Positions 19,001-26,168 of a stretch of 64,000 nt of DNA are shown piece by piece. How positions within the stretch are numbered: position 1 is the stretch's first letter; every line of letters starts with the position of its first letter. The DNA is from Sediminibacterium sp. (GTDB lineage: Bacteria > Bacteroidota > Bacteroidia > Chitinophagales > Chitinophagaceae): assembly GCA_016786865.1 (NCBI GenBank), contig JAEUVE010000020.1, positions 118,912 through 182,911 on the forward strand, given 5' to 3'. The notes beneath the pieces were generated by a model. It made no database searches. It had not been told where the DNA came from and was given only the letters and a program-made list of their open reading frames with translations. The translations under genes and the position numbers were made by a program.

Positions 19001-19609
19001 AATATTAAATTGCAGTTTACCGGCAACACTTTGTTCTTTGTTCTGATATCCTACAAAGCTAAATACCAGTGTGGCTTTTAGATTTGGCACTTTAATGCTG
19101 AACCGGCCGTTCTCATCGGTTACTGTATTGATGCCTGTTCCTTTTACATTCACAGAAACACCTTTCAGCAAGCCACCATCCTCCGAACCGGTGATGGTAC
19201 CTGTGATGACCGTATCGGCATATGCCACTCTGGCAGCTCCATCTCCGGAAGAAGGATTGGAAATGATGATATTGGTATTATCAATAATCTTCCATTTCAC
19301 AGGTAAACCCTCGAGTATTTTAACCATTACTTCGTCGATAGTAGCATCTTTCACCACAATACCAACTTCTTTTCCGGCAGGAACTACGTCATTACTGTAG
19401 AAAAAACGGAAACTGGATTGTTTTTCAATGCATTGAAAAACTTTGAAAAGAGAGCTTTTGGTGGCGTTGATAGTGAGTCTTTCCTGGGCGTAATTTTTTG
19501 CTGAAAGTTGTAGAGCAATTAGCATTAAAAAGACTGAAATTTTCATAGCTCTGATTATTTTCTTTTGAAAGGCATTACATGACTCTCTAAAAGGAAATGC
19601 TTTTCCCAT
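16073..19609 (-). CDS. SusC/RagA TonB-linked outer-membrane transporter with STN domain
   Basis: The 1178-residue protein begins with a long leader whose hydrophobic signal is MKISVFLMLIALQLSA. An STN (secretin/TonB short N-terminal) domain near 45-115 is the usual mark of a transporter that signals to a FecR/ECF sigma pair. A carboxypeptidase-regulatory-like domain follows (about 135-215), then a TonB-box segment DDVVVVGYGKQKRREVTGSI, the plug, and a barrel ending in Phe (MLGFNVTF). The frame opens at TTG 19645, but the ATG at 19609 gives the typical leader. It imports the glycan captured by SusD and should activate the upstream FecR and sigma genes. Confidence 0.94.
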   Translation of the reverse strand: MGKAFPFRESCNAFQKKIIRAMKISVFLMLIALQLSAKNYAQERLTINATKSSLFKVFQCIEKQSSFRFFYSNDVVPAGKEVGIVVKDATIDEVMVKILEGLPVKWKIIDNTNIIISNPSSGDGAARVAYADTVITGTITGSEDGGLLKGVSVNVKGTGINTVTDENGRFSIKVPNLKATLVFSFVGYQNKEQSVAGKLQFNIELKQNTKALDDVVVVGYGKQKRREVTGSIASISESQIKEIAVTSFENAIQGRVAGVDISVPSGEPGAAPVIRIRGSGSISAGNDPLYVIDGLPISSNTNLQQNIGQRTEAYAVPKINPFTTINPNDIQSIEVLKDASAAGIYGSRGSNGVIMVTTKKGVKNRKQVSFNAYTGFQEATNLPKLMNAAELIAYTKESRNNNYLQTYNPTSPSSQYYNPLYDPNTNAGRPNPDPLFFRIPDKYVAWDGTDTKWLDLTLSRGMISNYNVSVSGGKDNITYYTSGGYYTEKGTIEGSKFDRYTFRTTVIDDISKKLQVGSSLNIAFTNNNRLPANGPYAANPPGIIYAALVHSPVIKPYNADGTPNQLDNQSFLGGATTTADNPLAIMQAVKENIKNFRMFGNAYLKYNILDNLSFKSYLGIDLDNYQQSYYKGVTLLYRGATRPDPFAQASASQGVNWLWENTLDYSRKFGENHSLSVLAGYTAQKQSDELKLIQANSFPDDQVQTIGGGIVTGGTSVKEQWSLVSSLARVNYSYKDRYLLSGTFRSDRSSRFGANNQTGVFPSVSLGWRIDDEAFMRKVDFVNELKVRASYGLTGNFQIPNYGSIGLLSASNYVLNGTIVSGIGRSTLSNNQLSWESKKQLDIGLDFGLFNDRIYGAIDYYRSVTSDLLLNVTIPSSSGFATALTNIGEVENKGFEFTLSTKNLVGDFQWSTDLNFSTNKNKVLKLGPSGDPILSVGSAGDIRHITRIGDPVGSYYGYQVVGIYQTQADIAAAPVDKLVGSGGARPGDLQFKDVNGDGQITTADRTTLGNYMPAYTYGITNKFRYKNFDLTVFFQGVEGREILNLTQRHLLNGEANFNSYAAYNDRWVSPSQPGNGVIPRADRNSALHGNNFRPSSFQVEDGSYIRLRNLTLGYEFSMPKVSKKVRVYVSGTNLFIWTKYLGFNPEVQQQSSNSLVPGEDYGAYPISRTFMLGFNVTF

Positions 19610-19742
19610 AAATTTGCATTTGAGTTTGATTGAATACTTATTCAAAAGCTCGAATTTTTGAATAAGTTGGCTTACTTCAGGGGGGGATTGTCCAAGATCC
19701 CTCCTTTGTTTTTTGGTTGCTGTGTTTACATATTAACTGAGT

Positions 19743-20843
19743 TTATTCAATGATTAATGTTTTGTCTACGATTTTGTAATTGATGTTTTTTGAATACTTG
19801 ATAATTTCAAAAACCTTTTGCAGACTCACGTTATCAAAAACACCTGTATACCTGTAGTTTCTTGCCTTGGGGTTATTGAATACAACTGTTACATCGTACT
19901 TTCTTTCAATTTCCTGGGCAATATTTTCCAGCGGTTCATTAAAAAAGGCCATTTTATTGTTTAACCAGGAGGTTTCTGCAACAAGGCTGTCATTCTGCAC
20001 ATAAGTAACAGAAGTTAAGACCACTTTATTGGTCTGCTCATTGGGAACCGGCTGGGCAGACTGCTCTGATGTAAATGAACTGTCTTTGGAAATAATCAGC
20101 TTTTCCAGGGGTTTCATCACAATGATTTCACCCGGTCTGTTATTAACGGATACTTCAATTTTACCCCTCAACAAAGAGGTTTCCAGTGCTTTATCCTGCG
20201 GATAATTGCGCACATTGAATGCAGTTCCAAGTACTTTAATATTGATTTTGCCAGTGTGAATAATGAAAGGGTGGGCAGGATCATGCGCTACATCAAAATA
20301 AGCCTCTCCCGTAAGCATTACCTCTCTGGTTTTTCCTGAAAAATTTTCCGCATAGGTCAATTTACTATCCGTATTCAGCCATACGCCTGTTCCATCCGGC
20401 AGCTTTATGTAAGATTTGGAACCTTTCTGGGTAATTATTTCATTAGAAAAGCTTTTCTTGTTTCCACCCGATACCTCGCTGGAGTAGTATTGGTATACAA
20501 AGAAACCCAGAAAAGAGGCGGCTACCAGGCCGGCAAAAAACATCTTTCTAAAAGAAAATCCGGAAGTGTCTTGCGAAAACTGAGCTGTTGGTTGGCCGGC
20601 TGCCTGCTCTGCAAAGTCATTTTCCAGCTGAATCCGCACGGAATGACCTGCATAAGCCTGTTGGGTCTGCAATTCATCCTCCTCAAGAGAGCCCGCGGGA
20701 ACCATCATCTGGTCATGCAGGAAACGGAAAGAGGGTTCAAGGGCCAGCAGCTCCTCCAATTCAGTTAACTGTTGCACGCTGGCATCACCCGAAAGCTTGA
20801 GGCTCAGAAGATCATAAAAGTATTGTTCCGTGTGTTTGTCCAT
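19743..20843 (-). CDS. FecR family anti-sigma factor
   Basis: The 366-residue protein has a short cytoplasmic N-terminal region and one membrane helix (about 97-118, GLVAASFLGFFVYQYY). A periplasmic FecR domain includes YIKLPDGTGVWLNTDSKLTY and GEAYFDVAHDPAHPF. A C-terminal DUF4974-like segment follows (NVSLQKVFEIIKYSKNINY). It would hold the ECF sigma inactive until the STN domain of SusC signals substrate uptake. It sits 58 bp after the sigma gene and 133 bp before the chosen SusC start. Confidence 0.92.
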   Translation of the reverse strand: MDKHTEQYFYDLLSLKLSGDASVQQLTELEELLALEPSFRFLHDQMMVPAGSLEEDELQTQQAYAGHSVRIQLENDFAEQAAGQPTAQFSQDTSGFSFRKMFFAGLVAASFLGFFVYQYYSSEVSGGNKKSFSNEIITQKGSKSYIKLPDGTGVWLNTDSKLTYAENFSGKTREVMLTGEAYFDVAHDPAHPFIIHTGKINIKVLGTAFNVRNYPQDKALETSLLRGKIEVSVNNRPGEIIVMKPLEKLIISKDSSFTSEQSAQPVPNEQTNKVVLTSVTYVQNDSLVAETSWLNNKMAFFNEPLENIAQEIERKYDVTVVFNNPKARNYRYTGVFDNVSLQKVFEIIKYSKNINYKIVDKTLIIE

Positions 20844-20901
20844 GTTCTTATACGCATAGACTTCAAAACAAAGCTTTACCGTGAAGCGTTGGAAAAATAT
20901 T

Positions 20902-21462
20902 TTATAAAAGGAAGGATTCCAGATCGGTCCGGATCTTTTTAAATGCCATCCGCATATGGGTTTCGATGGTATTTTGGGAAATTTCGAGCACTTTAGACAC
21001 TTCCTTATAGGAAAGCCCTTCTTCCTTGATCAGGCGGAAGACTAACTGGCATTTTGGCGGCAGGCTGAGGATGGCAGCTTCAATTTTTTGTGCTACCTCT
21101 GTTCCCAAAAGAATTTTCTCGGGCGTATGGGTGGTATCTGAACAGGAAATTGCCACTTCATCATCCAGCTGGAACGATACCGGCTTTTTGTTGGAAAGAT
21201 GGGTTAATGCCGCATTTTTTACTGCGGTAAGCAGATAAATTTTCAGGTTTTCAATCTGCGCAAGACGGCTTCCCATCATCCAGATTTTCATCATTACATC
21301 GGAAACAATATCTTCTGCTACAGCCTTGTCCTGCGTGATATTCAGGCTAAGACGATACAAAGAAGTATTGAAATGAAAGAAGAGTTTCTTATAGCATTGT
21401 TCGTCGCGCATGTACGCAACTTTGTTTTGCAGAAATAATATTTCCTGTGCAGTTAGGTTCAA
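20902..21462 (-). CDS. ECF RNA polymerase sigma-70 factor
   Basis: The protein has a region 2 (FFHFNTSLYRLSLN, then AVAEDIVSDVMMKIW) and a region 4 HTH (LPPKCQLVFRLIKEEGLSYKEV, shortened here, then ISQNTIETHMRMAFKKIR). It matches SusCD-linked ECF sigmas of Bacteroidota. The start is uncertain. The frame is open to TTG 21537 and the first ATG is at 21411, but family N-termini begin just before LTAQEILFLQ, so TTG 21462 (187 residues) is used. The stop of the symporter gene is only 81 bp upstream, so the promoter lies in that AT-rich gap or in the symporter gene. Confidence 0.9.
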   Translation of the reverse strand: MNLTAQEILFLQNKVAYMRDEQCYKKLFFHFNTSLYRLSLNITQDKAVAEDIVSDVMMKIWMMGSRLAQIENLKIYLLTAVKNAALTHLSNKKPVSFQLDDEVAISCSDTTHTPEKILLGTEVAQKIEAAILSLPPKCQLVFRLIKEEGLSYKEVSKVLEISQNTIETHMRMAFKKIRTDLESFLL

Positions 21463-21542
21463 TTGATTCAGATAATTTATATGGCAATCGAAAATCCGAA
21501 TGTTAAATAAATGTAAACAGATTTCTATTAGAACCAAAAAAA

Positions 21543-22781
21543 TTATCCGCCAACTACTTTTTTATAGGTATCCATATCTACAGCTTTTTCGCTCTTAGCG
21601 ATTACAACAGTTGCTACAGCGTTACCAATAAAATTGGTTACAGACCTGGCTTCACTCATGAAACGATCCACGCCAATCAGCAAGGCAAGCCCTTCCAGTG
21701 GAATAATTTTTAATGCAGCAATGGTAGAGGCCAGTACAATAAATCCACTGCCGGTAACCCCGGCAGCCCCTTTGCTTGTTACCATCAGAATACCAACAAT
21801 CGTAATTTGTTGCGACATAGACAGGTCCACATTAAACACCTGTGCCAAAAAGAGTATCGCCATACTCAGATAAATGGTGGTACCATCGAGGTTAAAGCTG
21901 TATCCTGTTGGAATAATCAGACCAACAACCGTTTTATCGCATCCCGCCTTTTCCAGCTTCTGCATCACGGAAGGCAATACAGCCTCGCTGCTGCTCGCTC
22001 CAATAACAATAAATATTTCCTCCTTAATATAATTAAGAAGTTTAATAAGACTGAACCCATAGTATTTAGCGATGGCATTCAGGACTACAAAAATGAATAC
22101 GATTACTGTAATATAGAATGTGAGCATGAACTTTCCCAACACCAGCAGGCTGCTGATACCAAACTTACCCATGGTATAGGCCATTCCGCCAAAAGCGCCT
22201 ACCGGGCTTAGTTTCATGACAACACCCAGGATATTGAAAAGCACTTTGTTAATGGTTGTAAAACTATTTACAAGCCCTTCGCCTGCCCCCTTGAGTTTCA
22301 TTAAACCAACAGCAAACAAAATACTGAAGAACAGAATTTGTATGATATCTCCCTTGGCAAAAGCTCCGATTATATTTTCGGGAACAATATGGGCGAAAAA
22401 TTCCGCCCAATTCATTTCCTTACCTTTTTCAACATATTCTGCTGCTTTATCTGCAGATACACCTTCTATATAAATTCCCTTTCCGGGCTTAAATACGTTG
22501 GCAACAAACAATCCGATAATAAGCGCCAGGGTAGAAACAATTTCAAAATAAATAATCCCCTTTCCTCCCACGCGGCCAACCTTCTTCATATTACCCGCAC
22601 CGGTAATGCCCAGCACAATGGTAAAGAAAATGATGGGGGCAATCACCATTTTAATCATATTGATGAATGTATCACTGATGAGCTTTCCTGCAGGAAAAAA
22701 ACCAGGAAACAATAAGCCGGTAACAATACCCAATATGATGCCTATCAGCACCTGTACATAGAGAATTTTCAGATATTTCAT
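21543..22781 (-). CDS. Dicarboxylate/amino acid:cation symporter (DAACS family)
   Basis: The 412-residue polytopic protein has the family signature regions. These are an N-terminal MIKMVIAPIIFFTIVLGI segment, a serine-rich hairpin IVIGASSSEAVLPSVMQKLEKAG, and the NLDGTTIY motif that helps bind cation and substrate. Members carry glutamate, aspartate or C4-dicarboxylates with Na+ or H+ across the inner membrane. Although it lies directly upstream of the sigma gene, nothing in the sequence ties it to glycan use. The ATG at 22781 is well supported. Confidence 0.92.
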   Translation of the reverse strand: MKYLKILYVQVLIGIILGIVTGLLFPGFFPAGKLISDTFINMIKMVIAPIIFFTIVLGITGAGNMKKVGRVGGKGIIYFEIVSTLALIIGLFVANVFKPGKGIYIEGVSADKAAEYVEKGKEMNWAEFFAHIVPENIIGAFAKGDIIQILFFSILFAVGLMKLKGAGEGLVNSFTTINKVLFNILGVVMKLSPVGAFGGMAYTMGKFGISSLLVLGKFMLTFYITVIVFIFVVLNAIAKYYGFSLIKLLNYIKEEIFIVIGASSSEAVLPSVMQKLEKAGCDKTVVGLIIPTGYSFNLDGTTIYLSMAILFLAQVFNVDLSMSQQITIVGILMVTSKGAAGVTGSGFIVLASTIAALKIIPLEGLALLIGVDRFMSEARSVTNFIGNAVATVVIAKSEKAVDMDTYKKVVGG

Positions 22782-22919
22782 TGGATAAATGTAAAGCCAA
22801 TATCGATTAATTCTCCGGTAGCAGTAATGTTTTTCACAAATGCCCGGCAGCTTCTTTAAAGAAAGTGAATAAAAGTTTCAGCTTCGATTAACGGTAATTT
22901 TAAAAACTAGGCGGAGCAA

Positions 22920-23711
22920 CTATTTCGATAGCCCTCTGCCAATAATGCCTCCGCTAACCTCAAGCGTTGTACCGTTAACAGCTTCATTTTCTACAATAAA
23001 ACGAACTGTACTCATAATTTCATCTGTCCTCACCAGCCTGCCCAGTGGAATATCCGCCACTATTTTAGCCAGTATATCCGGATCTATAGATGTAAGCATG
23101 GGTGTTTCCACATAACCCGGAGCAATTGCAGCTATTCGGATATTGGTAATTCCCCGCGCATGAAATTCTCCAGCCAGTATCTTCGGCCACAATGCAATGG
23201 CCGCCTTGGTGGAAGCATAATTGAGCTGGCCCAGTTCTCCACTCTTATTAATGGAAGAAATTGGAATCAGTACACCGGGGAAACGGTGATTGGTCATTTG
23301 TATGGCCGCTTCCCGTAATGTTATGAACACACCGGTAAGGTTTACATCAATCACCTGCTTCCACTGTTCTGTACTCATAAATTTCTTTACCCTGCCCGTT
23401 TCCCGATCAGGAGTAATCAGGTAGCTGTCGCGGATAATACCGGCACAGGCCAGCACAATATTTATTGATCCAAACCGGTCAATAGCGAACTGCATGAGCT
23501 CTCTTACCGAGTTTTCATCGGTAACATCACACACCTTACCAGCTGCAATATTGCCGAGCGACTCAATGGCTGTTACCACACCCTGCAATTTAACAGCATC
23601 CATATCTGCTAAAACCACTTTGGCTCCCATCACAGCAAGTGCTTTTGCTGCTGCCTCGCCTATGCCGCTTGCGGCACCTGTAATTACTGCCACTGAATTG
23701 TTGATCTGCAT
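22920..23711 (-). CDS. SDR family dehydrogenase/reductase
   Basis: The 263-residue protein is a classical FabG-like SDR. It has the nucleotide motif TGAASGIGEAAA near residue 12, NVNLTG near 125-128, and an intact catalytic set: Ser in ISSINKSG, Tyr and Lys in YASTKAA. The C-terminus shows VNGTTLEVSGG. It ends a minus-strand group with an alpha/beta hydrolase 9 bp upstream and an acyl-CoA synthetase. It probably oxidises a hydroxy group or reduces a keto group in the same pathway. The substrate is unknown. Confidence 0.9.
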   Translation of the reverse strand: MQINNSVAVITGAASGIGEAAAKALAVMGAKVVLADMDAVKLQGVVTAIESLGNIAAGKVCDVTDENSVRELMQFAIDRFGSINIVLACAGIIRDSYLITPDRETGRVKKFMSTEQWKQVIDVNLTGVFITLREAAIQMTNHRFPGVLIPISSINKSGELGQLNYASTKAAIALWPKILAGEFHARGITNIRIAAIAPGYVETPMLTSIDPDILAKIVADIPLGRLVRTDEIMSTVRFIVENEAVNGTTLEVSGGIIGRGLSK

Positions 23712-23720
23712 AAATCCTCC

Positions 23721-24566
23721 TTATTGTAAAATAAATTGTTGAATAGATGTTACGATTTGCCCGGCACCCGCTCCATATAACATGGTTTGATGATTGCCCG
23801 ACACTTCTATATAACGGCAATTTTTTATCATATCTGCGGTTTCCATGGCCAGTTCGCTGGGTAATAAAGCATTTCCCATTGTATAAATGCCAGGAGCATT
23901 GATGAGCAGTACCGGCTTATTCAGTTTCTCAATCAATTCCACCCATGGCTCTCCCAAACTTCCTTTCAACACAGCTTCCATCATATTTTCCAGCCGACTT
24001 CTGGTAGAAACCGTTCCATCCGGAAGATCTTTCACATCGGCCCTGTAATAGCTCCACATAGCATCATCCCAAAAAGTAAGATAAGGAGCCTGCTTCACTT
24101 TATTGAGATAATCATCGAAAGAAGAAAACACCTGATCCAGCCGGCTCAATGCAGGTCCAAGCATTTCTTTTGTTTGTGGATGCATATGAACAGCGGCATC
24201 CAGGATAATCAGTTGACTGACTCTTTCCGAAAAATAAACGGAAATATACAGACCTAAAAATCCGCCAAAAGAATGCCCGGCCAGAATTACCTGCCGGATA
24301 TCAAGCGCATCAAGCATACCAATGATATCATCAGCATGCTCCTTCATAGTATAACCCTTATCCGGACAACTACTTAGTCCTCTTCCCCGCAGGTCTACCG
24401 ACAAAACCTTAAACGTATCTCCCAGCCCCGCTTTAATCAGTCCGTCAAAAGCATGGGCATTGGCTGTAAGCCCGTGCATCAGCAACAAAACCGGTCCTTC
24501 GCCGCCCTGCTCCAGGTAATGCAAACGGATCCCATTGGTTTCGATGAATTTACTTTCTGCTTTCAT
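23721..24566 (-). CDS. Alpha/beta hydrolase
   Basis: The 281-residue protein has the oxyanion motif LLLMHGLTANAHAFD near residue 30, the nucleophile Ser in AGHSFGG near 98 and a C-terminal His in SGNHQTM. The acid is probably the Asp of the second half. Its ATG overlaps the end of the acyl-CoA synthetase gene by 17 bp, so the two are in one operon. It would hydrolyse an ester, lactone or C-C bond in the cytoplasm. The exact reaction is not evident. Confidence 0.88.
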   Translation of the reverse strand: MKAESKFIETNGIRLHYLEQGGEGPVLLLMHGLTANAHAFDGLIKAGLGDTFKVLSVDLRGRGLSSCPDKGYTMKEHADDIIGMLDALDIRQVILAGHSFGGFLGLYISVYFSERVSQLIILDAAVHMHPQTKEMLGPALSRLDQVFSSFDDYLNKVKQAPYLTFWDDAMWSYYRADVKDLPDGTVSTRSRLENMMEAVLKGSLGEPWVELIEKLNKPVLLINAPGIYTMGNALLPSELAMETADMIKNCRYIEVSGNHQTMLYGAGAGQIVTSIQQFILQ

Positions 24567-26094
24567 ATATTTCCTTCAATTCTCTTTTCAGAATCTTTCC
24601 CGCCACATTTCTCGGCAATTCCTCCATGATGATTATTTCCTGTACTTTCTGGAAACGGGCATCAATATGATCATTGACCCACCCCCTGAGCATTTCTGCA
24701 TTCAACTCATCAGAACCGGTAGTAAGTACAACCGCCGCAACCGGTGTTTCTCCCCACTCTTCATGTGAAACACCAAATACAGCAACATCTTTTACCGCAT
24801 CATGCCGTATAATGACTTCTTCTATATCAGCCGGATATACATTCACACCACCGGAAATAATCAGGTCTTTTTTTCTGCCTGTCAGGAAAAGAAAGCCATC
24901 TTCGTCTACATAACCAAGATCACCGGTATACAACCAACCTTCTCTTAACGCATCTCTGGTTTGTTCTTCGTTTTTATAATAAGAATCCATCAATAAAGGC
25001 CCCTTACCAACGATTTCTCCAATCACACCTGCAGGTTGCAGAACCCCTTCCTCATTCAGAATTTTCATATCCATGAATGCCGGAGGATAGCCAACACTTC
25101 CTGTTTTACTCAGTGCATCCGTTTTGTCCAGTATGGTCATAAATCCCTCCGTTAATCCGTAGAGTTCATAAAAAACACCGGGCAGCCTGCTATTCAGTTT
25201 CTGTTTGTGCTCCAACAACAGCGGCGCACCAACAGATAATATATATTCAATAGAAGGCAACGATACCTTATTAAATGTTTCCTGTTGCAGGCAGGCAATA
25301 ATTTGTGAAGGAACCAGAATGGTGTGGGTAACCGCTTCTTTGCCAATATCTAAAATAACCTGGCCAGGGTCAAAATGATCCTGCAAAATGTATGTGCAAC
25401 CCAGAAACATTGCCGGCATCAACGTTAAAAAAGAGCCATTGAAAATAATTGAGCCGGAATGCATTACAATACTCTCCGGAGTCATGCGATAAGCATTGGC
25501 GAACAAAGATCCATAAAGCGCCCGTACAGCATGAGAAATAACAATTCCCTTCGGCAGGCCCGTTGTACCACTGCTGTAAATGATATTATAAGGATCACTT
25601 CCGGTTACTATTTCTACATCTGGCTCTACGGTTGATTCCATTTGCTTTACATCGCAATAAGAGGTGTAACCGTCTGTATTATTGCTGTTGATAAGCCAGT
25701 AACGGTTATCTGGTAAGTGCGGAACAAGCGGCTTAACGCTACTTATATAGCCTGCCGTGGCTTTGTCCGAAATCACCAGGCTTGTATCTGCATTATTCAA
25801 CAGGTTGGCCAGTCCCTGCCCCCTTAGGAGCGGACTCAATGGAACAGCAACTGCGCCCATTTTTGCACAAGCCCAATAAACTTCCCAAAGCGCTGTGCAA
25901 TTCGGTAAGATCGTAGCTATCTTGTCTCCTTTTTTTATACCTGCTTTTTGCCAGGCATGTATAAGTTGGTTTACCGAGGCATTCAATTCGGAAAAACTCA
26001 GTCGGGTAGACCCGCAAATAAAAGCAGTTTTATGGGGCTTGTATTTCGCATGTCGCGGTAGCCAATGCTGAATAGTTAAATTGTTACTATACAT
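24550..26094 (-). CDS. AMP-dependent acyl-CoA synthetase (class I adenylating)
   Basis: The 514-residue enzyme has the P-loop-like motif YSSGTTGLPKGI near residue 172, YGLTEG near 313, the GWLYTGDLG hinge near 390, and the catalytic lysine in AGKILKREL close to the end. It is full length for FadD-like and aryl-CoA ligases. It activates a carboxylic acid to its CoA thioester using ATP. Operon partners (TonB receptor, hydrolase, SDR) suggest uptake and breakdown of a hydrophobic acid or ester. A stem-loop at 26116-26141 lies between the receptor gene and this gene. Confidence 0.92.
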   Translation of the reverse strand: MYSNNLTIQHWLPRHAKYKPHKTAFICGSTRLSFSELNASVNQLIHAWQKAGIKKGDKIATILPNCTALWEVYWACAKMGAVAVPLSPLLRGQGLANLLNNADTSLVISDKATAGYISSVKPLVPHLPDNRYWLINSNNTDGYTSYCDVKQMESTVEPDVEIVTGSDPYNIIYSSGTTGLPKGIVISHAVRALYGSLFANAYRMTPESIVMHSGSIIFNGSFLTLMPAMFLGCTYILQDHFDPGQVILDIGKEAVTHTILVPSQIIACLQQETFNKVSLPSIEYILSVGAPLLLEHKQKLNSRLPGVFYELYGLTEGFMTILDKTDALSKTGSVGYPPAFMDMKILNEEGVLQPAGVIGEIVGKGPLLMDSYYKNEEQTRDALREGWLYTGDLGYVDEDGFLFLTGRKKDLIISGGVNVYPADIEEVIIRHDAVKDVAVFGVSHEEWGETPVAAVVLTTGSDELNAEMLRGWVNDHIDARFQKVQEIIIMEELPRNVAGKILKRELKEIYESRK

Positions 26095-26115
26095 AAATCC
26101 ATATTTAATAGAGAA

Positions 26116-26141
26116 AGTGGCACTTCTTCCAAAGTGCCACT
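26116..26141 (-). terminator. Stem-loop between receptor and ligase genes
   Basis: AGTGGCACTT and AAGTGCCACT form a perfect 10-bp stem with a 6-nt loop. On the minus strand it is followed by TTCTCTATT, a weak U tract. It may be a partial terminator or an RNA stability element that sets the ratio of receptor to enzymes. Confidence 0.55.
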
Positions 26142-26168
26142 GCTTAATCTCCCCTAATTAAAAACCTC

